A stretch of DNA of 64,000 nucleotides, from NCBI RefSeq assembly GCF_900143245.1, contig NZ_FRDK01000002.1, positions 434,001-498,000 on the forward strand, read 5' to 3'. The stretch comes from Flavobacterium fryxellicola. Lineage in GTDB: Bacteria > Bacteroidota > Bacteroidia > Flavobacteriales > Flavobacteriaceae. The notes under the pieces were generated by a model. It was not told where the DNA came from. It made no database searches and saw only the letters and a program-made list of their open reading frames with translations. Both the position numbers and the translations under genes were made by a program. The number at the start of each line of letters is the position of its first letter. Positions within the stretch are counted from its first letter, which is position 1. Of this stretch, positions 44,183 through 52,416 are shown in pieces.

Positions 44183-45022
44183 TTAAACTAACTTTAATTT
44201 ATAAGAAACAAAAGACTTAGCTAATAAGCCCGCTTTTGTGTAGTTAGAAACTCGGATTCTGGCATTTCCTATTTCGTGGCAAGGAGTGTTTTCTAACTTT
44301 TTTAATAGTTTTTTATAGTACACAAAAGCGGTGTACACACCAAATTTAGCTTCTATTGGAAGCTTTACAATTCCTTCGTAAGCCACTCTGAAATCCTCTT
44401 GAATTTCATTAATGATTGCTGTTTTGGCATTTTCATCAAACGAATTCAAATCGACTCCAGGAAAATAATTACGGTTCAATACTAAATTATCATCCTTCAA
44501 ATCACGTAAAAAATTTACTTTTTGAAAAGCGGATCCTAATCGCATGGCTTCGTCTTTCAGTTGCTCATATCTTTTATTGTCTCCCGCTACAAAAACTTTA
44601 AGACACATTAAACCAACCACATCAGCGGAACCGTAGATGTACGCATCATATTCGGCTTTGCTATGATAATCCGATTTTATCAAATCCAATTTCATGCTTT
44701 TTAAAAAAGCTTGAATCAAATCATCAGTGATATTATATTCTTTCACTGTTTGTTGAAAGGAGTTCAAGATTGGATTCAAACTAATTCCTCTATCAAAAGC
44801 TCTGTAATAATCCTCTTCAAACTCTGTGATAAGACTCTGTTTATCGTAACCATGAAAGGTATCCACAATTTCATCCGCAAAACGAACAAAACCATAAATG
44901 CTATAAATGGCATCTCTTATGCTAGGCGACAACATATACACCGCCAGCGAGAAAGAGGTACTATAGCTTTTTGTAACTAACTTGCTACACTTAAAAGACA
45001 CATCATCGAATAATTCCTTCAT
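44183..45022 (-). CDS. crtB: Phytoene synthase
   Basis: A 279-residue squalene/phytoene synthase. Two Asp-rich motifs, ADEIVD (in VRFADEIVDTF) and LRDLKDDNLVLNRNYFP, bind Mg-diphosphate. AYIYGSADVVGLMCL is the central helix. It condenses two geranylgeranyl diphosphates to phytoene. Starts 7 bases after crtI. Confidence 0.94.
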   Translation of the reverse strand: MKELFDDVSFKCSKLVTKSYSTSFSLAVYMLSPSIRDAIYSIYGFVRFADEIVDTFHGYDKQSLITEFEEDYYRAFDRGISLNPILNSFQQTVKEYNITDDLIQAFLKSMKLDLIKSDYHSKAEYDAYIYGSADVVGLMCLKVFVAGDNKRYEQLKDEAMRLGSAFQKVNFLRDLKDDNLVLNRNYFPGVDLNSFDENAKTAIINEIQEDFRVAYEGIVKLPIEAKFGVYTAFVYYKKLLKKLENTPCHEIGNARIRVSNYTKAGLLAKSFVSYKLKLV

Positions 45023-45029
45023 ACTATTG

Positions 45030-46499
45030 TTATGAAAATTGCTTATTAATTAATTCCGACACTAATTTTCCAGAAATTAATGCTGGTGGAACGCCAGGTC
45101 CAGGTACAGTCAATTGACCTGTAAAATATAAATTTTTAACCTTTTTACTCTTTAACTTTGGTCTTAAAAATGCAGTCTGCAATAAGGTATTTGCCATTCC
45201 ATAAGCATTCCCTTTGTACGAATTATATTCAGACACAAAATCATTTTTACAAAACGATTGTTTAAATATAATATTATTTTTTACGCTTTGCTGTGTTAAA
45301 GTTTCAAAACGATCCATTATTTTATCAAAGTAGACTTCTCTTAACTCTTCAGTATCATTGATTCCAGGAGCTAAAGGCACGAGAAAAAACGCAGATTCCA
45401 TTCCTTCCGGAGCAGCGGTTTCATCTGTTATCGATGGAAAATTAGCATAAAACAAAGGTTCTTTTGGCCATTGGGGTTCATCGTAAATGTCTTTGGCATG
45501 TTGATAAAAATCGACATCAAAAAACAACGCATGATGCGAAATATTTTCTATTTTCTTATCAAAACCTACATAAAACAATAACGACGAAGGGGCAAAAACT
45601 CGGCTATCCCAATATTTTTCCGAATACGCACGATATTCTTGATCCAATAAAGTCTCCGTGTGATGGTAATCAGCACCGCTTAAAATCAAATCTGAAGTTA
45701 TGACTGCGCCATTGACTTTAATTGCTACAGCGGTTTTATTTTCAACAATAATCTTTTCAATATTGGCGTTGGTTTCAAATGTAACACCCAATTCTATGGC
45801 TAAACTTTCCATAGCTCGCACTACATCAAACATTCCTGTTTTTGGGTGCCAAGTTCCAAGCCCAAAGTCGGCATAGTTCATAAAACTGTAAAACGAAGGT
45901 GTGTCAGAAGGTTTAGCTCCCAGGAACAAAACTGGAAATTCCAGAATTTGAATCAGCCTTTCATTTTTGAATTTTTTTCGAACATCTTTACTTATATTAC
46001 TAAAAAACTGCCCTACTTTCATCGCAGTCTCTACTGTAACTAATTCCAGTGGCGAAACTCCGGGACGATAGACTAAATCTTTGATGGCAATATCATAATT
46101 GGTTTTGGCTTCAGCCATAAAATCACTTAGCAATGCACCACTTCCTTTTTCAATAGCCTCGAAAGCTAGTGTAATATCCGCTAAATTATCTGCTATAGTT
46201 ATAAAATCATCGACTCCATAATACACCCTATAGGCAGGAGACAACTTTATAAGCTCGTAATAATCAGTAGTTTTTTTGTTAAAATCAGCAAAAAACCGAT
46301 CGAATACATCGGGCATCCAGTACCAACTCGGCCCCATGTCAAAGGTAAAACCCTCTTTTTTTAGCTGTCGTGCTCTTCCTCCTATTGTCGCATTCTTCTC
46401 ATAGACAGTAACATTGTGGCCACTTTTTGCTAAATAGCAAGATGCTGCCAAAGCTGAGAATCCAGAACCTATTATTGTAATCTTTTTTATTTTTTTCAT
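45030..46499 (-). CDS. crtI: Phytoene desaturase
   Basis: A 489-residue FAD enzyme. The N-terminal KITIIGSGFSALAASCYLAKSG is the FAD-binding beta-alpha-beta and GGRARQLKKEGFTFDMGPSWYW follows. The C-terminal NLYFTGQLTVPGPGVPPALISGKLVS is the carotenoid-desaturase signature. It turns phytoene into lycopene. First gene of the crt-photolyase operon, with a promoter and palindrome just before its start. Confidence 0.95.
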   Translation of the reverse strand: MKKIKKITIIGSGFSALAASCYLAKSGHNVTVYEKNATIGGRARQLKKEGFTFDMGPSWYWMPDVFDRFFADFNKKTTDYYELIKLSPAYRVYYGVDDFITIADNLADITLAFEAIEKGSGALLSDFMAEAKTNYDIAIKDLVYRPGVSPLELVTVETAMKVGQFFSNISKDVRKKFKNERLIQILEFPVLFLGAKPSDTPSFYSFMNYADFGLGTWHPKTGMFDVVRAMESLAIELGVTFETNANIEKIIVENKTAVAIKVNGAVITSDLILSGADYHHTETLLDQEYRAYSEKYWDSRVFAPSSLLFYVGFDKKIENISHHALFFDVDFYQHAKDIYDEPQWPKEPLFYANFPSITDETAAPEGMESAFFLVPLAPGINDTEELREVYFDKIMDRFETLTQQSVKNNIIFKQSFCKNDFVSEYNSYKGNAYGMANTLLQTAFLRPKLKSKKVKNLYFTGQLTVPGPGVPPALISGKLVSELINKQFS

Positions 46500-46507
46500 T
46501 TGTTTAG

Positions 46508-46531
46508 CAAATATACGAATTGTTTAAACAA
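46508..46531 (-). promoter_or_regulatory. crtI promoter with palindromic candidate operator
   Basis: TATATTTG on the minus strand (46508-46515) gives a leader of only a few bases. A perfect 12-base palindrome TTGTTTAAACAA lies directly upstream of it (about 46520-46531), where the MerR-type regulator encoded next door could bind. No good TTG -33 is seen, which fits a promoter needing an activator or a repressible one. Confidence 0.55.
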
Positions 46532-46536
46532 AACGA

Positions 46537-47433
46537 TTATATCCAATCAACTAATTCAGTGATTGAATTAAAAGTTGTTATTCGTTCCGGTAATTGTTCT
46601 TTTTTAATAAACTCAACCATGCGCCCAATATACCATAATTCAGTGGTTTCATCTAGTAATTCCTCGGACATTTTTTGAAGGTACCCATCCAGCATATCTC
46701 GCTCTGGCTGTACAGTTAGATACGAGACAAAAACAATAGAATCAAAATGATTTTTCAAATCTTTCAGATTTTCAATAGGCATACTTTCCCCTAAATAAAT
46801 GGTTTTATACCCATGTAACAAAATCTCATAATTGAGATACATAAGACCCAATTCGTGAATTTCATTCATAGGAAGAGATAAAACGAAGACTTTATCTAGT
46901 TTTGTTTGTTTTAAAATTTGAAGCTTTTCAGTATTGATTAATAATTTTTGTTTAATTAAGTAGCTGATAAAATGTTCGTGAGCTGGAGTTATCGTATCTG
47001 ATTGCCACAACAACCCTAATTCATTCATCAACGGTATAAAAACTTGGTGAAATATTTCCTTAAATGATTTTTCAGCAATTAACCAATTGTAGGTATTGAA
47101 GAAAAGCTCTTGATCAAAATTCATCATTGCCATTTTAAACTCACTGATAGCATGGCTTTTGGCTGTTTTACTCGAAATTATTTCGCGAACTAAAGACGGT
47201 ATTTTATCTTGAGGATATGTTGCTATTTTTGAAATTTTATAGCCATAATCATGTAATAGTGTAATATTTAAAAGTTTCTGTAAGCTGGCCAAATCGTACA
47301 AACGAATGTTAGTATCCGTACGCATGGGCTGCAGAATATCATATCGTTTCTCCCATATTCGTATTGTATGCGCTTTTATACCTGAAAGGTTTTCAAGATC
47401 TTTAATACTGAATACATTTTTTACATTGTTCAT
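46537..47433 (-). CDS. MerR-type regulator with a B12-binding-like domain (CarH/LitR family)
   Basis: A 298-residue regulator. Residues 7-75 are a MerR DNA-binding domain (FSIKDLENLSGIKAHTIRIWEKRY). Residues 90-170 are the four-helix cap with W143 and E153-H154 spaced as in the Wx9EH light-sensing motif. Residues 175-298 have the B12-fold, with EIHELG (H193) in place of DxHxxG and SYL for SxL, but the last GG is GR. Position 144, next to the Trp, is Gln, where I recall the adduct-forming His in Thermus CarH. It probably controls the adjacent crt operon; true B12 use is plausible, not certain. Confidence 0.88.
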   Translation of the reverse strand: MNNVKNVFSIKDLENLSGIKAHTIRIWEKRYDILQPMRTDTNIRLYDLASLQKLLNITLLHDYGYKISKIATYPQDKIPSLVREIISSKTAKSHAISEFKMAMMNFDQELFFNTYNWLIAEKSFKEIFHQVFIPLMNELGLLWQSDTITPAHEHFISYLIKQKLLINTEKLQILKQTKLDKVFVLSLPMNEIHELGLMYLNYEILLHGYKTIYLGESMPIENLKDLKNHFDSIVFVSYLTVQPERDMLDGYLQKMSEELLDETTELWYIGRMVEFIKKEQLPERITTFNSITELVDWI

Positions 47434-47457
47434 CGTTTATCGAAATTTAATGAACAA
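47426..47457 (-). promoter_or_regulatory. Inverted repeat over the start of the MerR/B12 regulator gene
   Basis: TTGTTCAT (47426-47433) and ATGAACAA (47450-47457) form a perfect 8-base inverted repeat spaced by 16 bases. It covers the start codon and reaches the -7 element, so it could mediate autoregulation. Confidence 0.5.
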
Positions 47458-47462
47458 ATGTA
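47455..47462 (-). promoter_or_regulatory. -7 element of the MerR/B12 regulator gene
   Basis: TACATTTG on the minus strand fits TAnnTTTG, about 22 bases before the start codon. Confidence 0.55.
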
Positions 47463-47921
47463 AAATAAATTTAATTATAAACTTGTATCATCTTACTTAA
47501 ACTTTCGTACTGCATGAAATATTTTTGTAAATGCTTGTCAATAATTAAATTTAAATAGTAGTACTGCACTACCCTTAAATGGCGCTTAGTTAGAAAATGT
47601 AGGCTAATTTTTTCTTTTTAAACCAGCAATCAAGAGCGTTGATTTGACTCCCAATTCAACCAAAACTAATCTTTTACCTTATAAATTATTAATTAACAAC
47701 TGTTTAACTTCAATCCAATAGCGATTCACAATTAAAAGATGTGGCACCAAAAAATAGTTTGTAATGAAGCTACTTTTAAGAATTGCAAATAAAAGTTAGT
47801 ACACACAAAAAGATGCATCCAAATTTTCGAAACTTTTAATAAACTAAACTGATAAGTAAAAGCCTATACTTTTACTTATCAGTTCTCAAAATAATTGCTA
47901 CTCGTTTTTAAATTATTTTTT
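47463..47921. other. AT-rich gene-free stretch with a perfect hairpin
   Basis: About 460 bases without a supported gene. At its right end, AACTGATAAGTAAAAG (47847-47862) and its exact complement (47869-47884) form a 16-bp hairpin with a 6-base loop. It lies 38 bases past the end of the T9SS pseudogene and probably terminates it. Nothing else stands out. Confidence 0.6.
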
Positions 47922-48540
47922 TTAATTTTTTTTAACGGTAAAACTTTCTTCATTGTAAGCCGTTATAAAATAAACACCTTGAGAGTAAGCACTCAAATCC
48001 AGATTAAGATTTTGTGAATTTGTTTTAATTTCTTGTAATAAAGCACCTAAAATACTGTATATTTTAACTCCAGTCATTGGTTTACCAGCTTGAATGGTTA
48101 CCCTATTTGAAACAGGATTAGGATAGATCGTAAATGCTGATGAAGCTAAAAATGATTGATTAGACAAAGCATCGCTACTAGTAGCAACCCAACTTGAAGC
48201 TAAGTTATTGTCTACTGTAGTGCTAATCAAGTCCAGATAGCTACCGCCGTCATAAGGTATGGTTGGCCAAGGTGCTGAATCAAAATATTCTACGGAATCA
48301 ATTGTATTTTCATCTGCATCAGCCAGAGCAATTTTTTACGATTTATTTGAGAGATTTCTCGTGAACTGACCAAAAGGATCTATACCATATTTACTTTGAA
48401 AAGTAGCCGTATTGCTCGTTAAAAAAATGGTTTTATTTGCACCAACAGTTGAATTATAAGGAAACTGAAAGGTGAGCCCTAACTGTCTAAAATATACACC
48501 AGAAAGATTTTTCAGGAGTTGGCAGTTTTTACAAACTTTT
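47922..48540 (-). pseudogene. Remnant of a secreted lamin-tail-domain protein with T9SS sorting domain
   Basis: The frame is one piece from about 48540 to 47922 but broken by TAA at 48336-48338. Before the stop: NLSGVYFRQLGLTFQFPYNSTV and YGIDPFGQFTRNLSNKS. After it: KIALADADENTIDSVEYFDSAPWP and DGGSYLDLISTTVDNNLASSW. This is a lamin-tail domain, followed by a type A T9SS sorting domain (FTIYPNPVSNRVTIQ, SILGALLQEI, YSQGVYFITAY). The 5' part of the protein (signal, catalytic or adhesive domains) is lost. Only the last 102 residues are open from a weak TTG. Confidence 0.75.
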
Positions 48541-48888
48541 CAAACAAGTAGAAGATGAGGAAGTACTATAGATATCGAGCACCAGCAATCAAAATGTATA
48601 ATCAACCCAATCTATCGTGTAGCGTACTAAAATAGAGGTACAAAAAAACAAAAGCAGAAATTGTATTGCGCTCAGGAGTGCTAGAAGAAGCTATAATTTT
48701 CCCCATCAAAACGGCATAAATTTTTGATTGATCTCATTATCGTGGAAGGAGCAGAAACAATAGCGTAGCAACACCGATTCAAAAAAGACGCGATCTTTAA
48801 CAGTAGACTATGTGTCTACCGCGCAAGATTGCTTGCGAAAACAGCTTCATAAGTGCAAGTTCTAATACTAATGACTCCTGTTTTTTTT
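48541..48888. other. Gene-free stretch with unassignable coding debris
   Basis: About 350 bases. Both strands are broken by many stops. Short plus-strand pieces with coding-like composition exist (near 48640-48700, and near 48810-48840), but no family is recognisable. It may be debris of an inserted element that also removed the 5' end of the lamin-tail gene. Confidence 0.35.
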
Positions 48889-48896
48889 TATATTTG
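48889..48896 (+). promoter_or_regulatory. -7 element of the deiodinase-like gene
   Basis: TATATTTG, fitting TAnnTTTG, 24 bases before the start at 48921. Confidence 0.6.
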
Positions 48897-48920
48897 ACAG
48901 TAAGAAAAAAAAAAAACTAA

Positions 48921-49604
48921 ATGGCTGATAAAAAAATAATTGACAACCATCCTTATATCCATTATAACAAAACCGTTCTTTCTGAGCAAGAAATGATGGA
49001 ACGTTCCCTTTCTTTTTATGAAATGATGGACAGTAGGCGTTCTGTAAGGGAGTTTTCAGACCGATCAGTTCCCAAGGCAGTAATTGAAAACCTGATAAAA
49101 ACGGCTTCAACTGCTCCTTCTGGAGCGCACAAGCAACCTTGGACTTTTTGTGTGATTGAAAATCCCGAAATTAAAAAACAGATCCGTATCGCTGCGGAGC
49201 AGGAAGAACTTCAAAGCTATGAATCTCGTATGTCAAGTGACTGGTTGGAAGACCTAAAACCGTTAGGGACAGATTGGCGCAAACCATTTTTAGAAACTGC
49301 CCCTTACCTCATCGTCGTTTTTAAACGCATCTATGAATTGGATCCTGACGGTAACAAGAAAAACAACTATTATGTTCAGGAAAGCGTAGGTATAGCCGTT
49401 GGTTTTTTATTATCAGCAATCCATAACGCGGGTTTAGTCTCGTTAACCCACACTCCTAGTCCAATGAATTTCTTGACCAAAACTCTAAAACGACCCATCA
49501 ATGAAAAACCTTTTTTACTGATTCCCGTTGGTTATCCTGCAGAAGACTGCTGGGTTCCGGACATAAAAAGAAAAGACCTCGCAGCCATTTCTATTTTCTA
49601 TTAA
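48921..49604 (+). CDS. Nitroreductase-fold flavoprotein resembling iodotyrosine deiodinase
   Basis: A 227-residue FMN enzyme. FMN-binding parts are DSRRSVREFSDRSVP, APSGAHKQPWTFCVIENPE and LIPVGYPAEDCWVPDIKRK. The segment EELQSYESRM...DWRK places Glu, Tyr and Lys at the same spacing (E-x3-Y-x20-K) as the active-site-lid triad of animal iodotyrosine deiodinase, and AIHNAGLVSLTHTPSPMNFL and the C-terminus also follow that family. It may remove halogen from halotyrosines, which marine or soil flavobacteria could meet. Activity is inferred. Confidence 0.85.
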   Translation: MADKKIIDNHPYIHYNKTVLSEQEMMERSLSFYEMMDSRRSVREFSDRSVPKAVIENLIKTASTAPSGAHKQPWTFCVIENPEIKKQIRIAAEQEELQSYESRMSSDWLEDLKPLGTDWRKPFLETAPYLIVVFKRIYELDPDGNKKNNYYVQESVGIAVGFLLSAIHNAGLVSLTHTPSPMNFLTKTLKRPINEKPFLLIPVGYPAEDCWVPDIKRKDLAAISIFY

Positions 49605-49642
49605 TTAGAACAAAAGTGTACCTTTATATAAAAACTAGGACA

Positions 49643-50536
49643 ATGAAAAAACTAACCAAAGAAGATATCACTCAGGAAATATTTGATTTATATGATGACT
49701 ATGCTCATAATAAAATTGAAAGGAGACAGTTTGTTGAAAAGTTATCTTTATTTGCAATAGGAACACTCACACTTCCTTCACTTCTCAGCTTTATGACACC
49801 CAATTATATCGATTCTATTTTGATAAAACCCGATGATCCTAGGTTGAAATCTGAATTTATAACCTACAATTCTCCCAAAGGTGGCGGCACAATCAAAGGA
49901 CTTTTGTCCCAACCCACAGGAAGTGAGAAGCAAGTACCGGGAATCATCGTGGTGCATGAAAACCGCGGACTCAACCCATACATAGAAGATGTAGGACGCA
50001 GAGCAGCTGTGGAAGGATTTATAACTTTGGCGCCTGATGCCTTATCGCCATTGGGCGGCTATCCCGGAAATGATGATGCGGGTCGCGAATTACAAAAAAA
50101 ACGTACCCGAGAAGAAATGCTTGAAGACTTCATTGCGGCCTACGAGTACCTAAAATCCCATAAAGATTGTACTGGGCATATTGGAGTGGTAGGTTTTTGT
50201 TTTGGTGGTTGGATTGCCAATATGATGGCGGTAAAAGTACCAACATTATTAGCGGCAGTTCCGTATTATGGCGGACAGCCCACTGCTGACGAAGCCGCAA
50301 AAATAAACACACCGCTATTACTGCATTATGCTGGCTTAGATACCCGAGTGAATGAAGGTTGGCCGGCTTTTGAAGCTATCCTAATAAAGAACAAAGTAAA
50401 AAATACTGCCTATATTTATCCAGAAGTGAATCATGGCTTTCACAACAACACCACGCCGCGATATGACGAAGCTGCCGCTACCCTATCTTGGACACGAACC
50501 ATTAATTTTTTTACAGAAAATCTAAATAAAAAGTAG
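49643..50536 (+). CDS. Dienelactone hydrolase family protein, possible Tat substrate
   Basis: A 297-residue alpha/beta hydrolase. The catalytic triad is visible as Cys in VVGFCFGGW, Asp in YAGLDTRV and His in EVNHGFHNN. Residues 25-55 read ERRQFVEKLSLFAIGTLTLPSLLSF, resembling a twin-arginine export signal although set back from the start. I took the ATG at 49643; an upstream GTG at 49616 adds nothing. Tens of bases after the deiodinase-like gene, 3 bases before DUF808. Confidence 0.88.
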   Translation: MKKLTKEDITQEIFDLYDDYAHNKIERRQFVEKLSLFAIGTLTLPSLLSFMTPNYIDSILIKPDDPRLKSEFITYNSPKGGGTIKGLLSQPTGSEKQVPGIIVVHENRGLNPYIEDVGRRAAVEGFITLAPDALSPLGGYPGNDDAGRELQKKRTREEMLEDFIAAYEYLKSHKDCTGHIGVVGFCFGGWIANMMAVKVPTLLAAVPYYGGQPTADEAAKINTPLLLHYAGLDTRVNEGWPAFEAILIKNKVKNTAYIYPEVNHGFHNNTTPRYDEAAATLSWTRTINFFTENLNKK

Positions 50537-50539
50537 ATT

Positions 50540-51439
50540 ATGGCATCAGGAATTTTTGCGCTACTGGATGATATCGCAGCACTTATGGATGATGTTGCCA
50601 TGATGAGCAAAATAGCCACTAAAAAAACAGCTGGAATATTAGGAGATGATTTGGCTGTCAATGCTGAAAAAGCATCCGGTTTTGTGTCTTCAAGAGAAAT
50701 TCCTGTATTGTGGGCTATCACCAAAGGCTCTTTATTAAATAAATTAATAATCGTACCCCTTGCCCTTCTATTAAGTTACTTTATACCATGGTTGATCACC
50801 GTCGTACTTATATTTGGTGCTTTTTATCTCGCTTATGAAGGAGCTGAAAAAATATACGAATATGTAATTCCTCACCAACGTACAGTGGATAGAGTCGAAA
50901 ACACAATGCTAAGCGATGAAGATATAGTAACTTTGGAAAAAGGAAAAATAAAAGCAGCCATAATAACGGACTTTATACTATCGATTGAAATTGTGATTAT
51001 CGCCCTAGGCAGTGTAATAGGAAAACCAATTTTGACCCAAATTATTGTAGTTTCTTTTATCGCAATTATAGCGACAGTTGGAGTATATGGTATCGTGACG
51101 CTTATCGTACGAATGGATGACTTAGGAATGTTACTAACAGCTAATAAAAGCAAAACATCTAAATTTATTGGTAAGCAGTTGATACGACTACTACCGCTCG
51201 TCATTAAAAGCTTGGCTTTTATAGGTACCATTGCATTAATTTTGGTCGCAGGAGGAATATTTGTGCATAAAATTGACCAACTGCATTATTTTCTGCAAGA
51301 CCTGCCCTCTTTGGTGAGAGAATTCAGTGCTGGACTAATGGGCGGAATCATAGCATTATTGGTCGTCAAAGGATTTAAATTTATTTGGGGGAAGTTAAAA
51401 CAAAGTATTAAAAAAAAAGACTCTACAACTAATGGTTAA
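50540..51439 (+). CDS. DUF808 family inner membrane protein
   Basis: A 299-residue protein with about four membrane helices. The start MASGIFALLDDIAALMDDVA and GILGDDLAVNAEKASGF are diagnostic of DUF808 (YedI-like). Role unknown. Its end overlaps the acetyltransferase gene by 8 bases. Confidence 0.9.
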   Translation: MASGIFALLDDIAALMDDVAMMSKIATKKTAGILGDDLAVNAEKASGFVSSREIPVLWAITKGSLLNKLIIVPLALLLSYFIPWLITVVLIFGAFYLAYEGAEKIYEYVIPHQRTVDRVENTMLSDEDIVTLEKGKIKAAIITDFILSIEIVIIALGSVIGKPILTQIIVVSFIAIIATVGVYGIVTLIVRMDDLGMLLTANKSKTSKFIGKQLIRLLPLVIKSLAFIGTIALILVAGGIFVHKIDQLHYFLQDLPSLVREFSAGLMGGIIALLVVKGFKFIWGKLKQSIKKKDSTTNG

Positions 51440-51881
51440 TATAGAACGTATCAATTACCTCAGTCCTCGCTATCCTTTAGAAACCGATTTAAGAAATCGC
51501 ATTTTACTGCGTCCCATTGGTATTCCAGACCATGCTTGGGAAATGCACGATGAAAAAGCATGGCATTTTGTGGCTATTGAAAGTGATACTGTTATTGGTT
51601 GTGTGGTCTTGAATCCCCTTAATCCCGAAAAAACCAAAACACAACTGATGCAAATGGCCGTTGAGACTGCCCAACAAGGGAAAGGCATTGGGAAATTATT
51701 AGTGCAGGAACTGCTTTCTTTTTGTGAAACTACTGGAATCAAAGAAGTAGTTTGCCATGCGCGAGAAAATGCCGTCCCTTTTTACTTGAAACTTGGTTTT
51801 GAAATATATGACGAACCTTTTATGGAGGTGGGCATGTCCCATTATCACATGAAAATACGTCTTGTAGATGAAAACTACTAA
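51432..51881 (+). CDS. GNAT family N-acetyltransferase
   Basis: A 149-residue protein with the GNAT acetyl-CoA motif (QMAVETAQQGKGIGKLLVQELLSF) and the C-terminal VPFYLKLGFEIYDEPF. Resembles ElaA/YjcF-type small acetyltransferases. The acceptor is unknown. Overlaps DUF808 by 8 bases; a terminator follows. Confidence 0.88.
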   Translation: MVNIERINYLSPRYPLETDLRNRILLRPIGIPDHAWEMHDEKAWHFVAIESDTVIGCVVLNPLNPEKTKTQLMQMAVETAQQGKGIGKLLVQELLSFCETTGIKEVVCHARENAVPFYLKLGFEIYDEPFMEVGMSHYHMKIRLVDENY

Positions 51882-51982
51882 TACCAAAATACAAAAACAG
51901 TAGAAAAGTTTAAATTTATGCTAACTTCCTAAAACAACAAATCAATTGTAATCTATAATTGAGATGCATATTCAGAAAATGC

Positions 51983-52125
51983 AAAAGCCCCAAACGGGGC
52001 TTTTCCAACATATAAACTCAAAATTATTTACTCAAATACATTTTTCTTCTGGAATACAATTCGTAGAACTGATCGTCTTTCAAGTCATCAATTAACAAGA
52101 TGCTTTCTCCTGTTGATTTCATTTC
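51983..52125 (+). repeat. carB 3'-end repeat, left copy (terminator plus last ~100 bases of carB)
   Basis: This block repeats the true carB end at 55969-56116: a terminator AAAAGCCCC-aaac-GGGGCTTTT (51983-52004) and then the last 100 bases of carB in the same orientation. I count three differences in the 100-base part by eye. It stops at the same base as the middle copy (ATTTCATTTC) and is joined to the same zeta promoter sequence. Confidence 0.9.
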
Positions 52126-52164
52126 TAAAGAAAAAAAGATGAATTAATCAAACCTAAAATCAAT

Positions 52165-52172
52165 TACCTTTG
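52165..52172 (+). promoter_or_regulatory. -7 element of the truncated zeta-like gene
   Basis: TACCTTTG, identical to the element of the intact copy at 55230, 6 bases before the start codon. Confidence 0.5.
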
Positions 52173-52177
52173 TATGC

Positions 52178-52330
52178 ATGAGTAAAAATATTTACATTAT
52201 TGCCGGTTGTAATGGAGCAGGAAAAACAACTGCTTCTTTTACTATTTTACCCGAAATTTTAAATTGCAAAGAATTTGTAAATGCTGATGAAATACTTTAT
52301 CACTTGCGAGTGCAGGTATTTATATTTTAG
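52178..52330 (+). pseudogene. Truncated duplicate of the zeta-like kinase gene
   Basis: The first 38 codons (ending VNADE) match the intact gene at 55243 almost base for base, including Walker A GCNGAGKTT. The sequence then changes completely and stops after 50 codons. It is a 5' fragment of a duplicated zeta-like kinase gene. Confidence 0.88.
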
Positions 52331-52416
52331 GAGCAATTTGAGATGGATTATTTTTTTCAGTGCTTAAAATACTTACACGAGAGGAATCAAACAAGAAAAT
52401 TAGTTAAACAATAATT

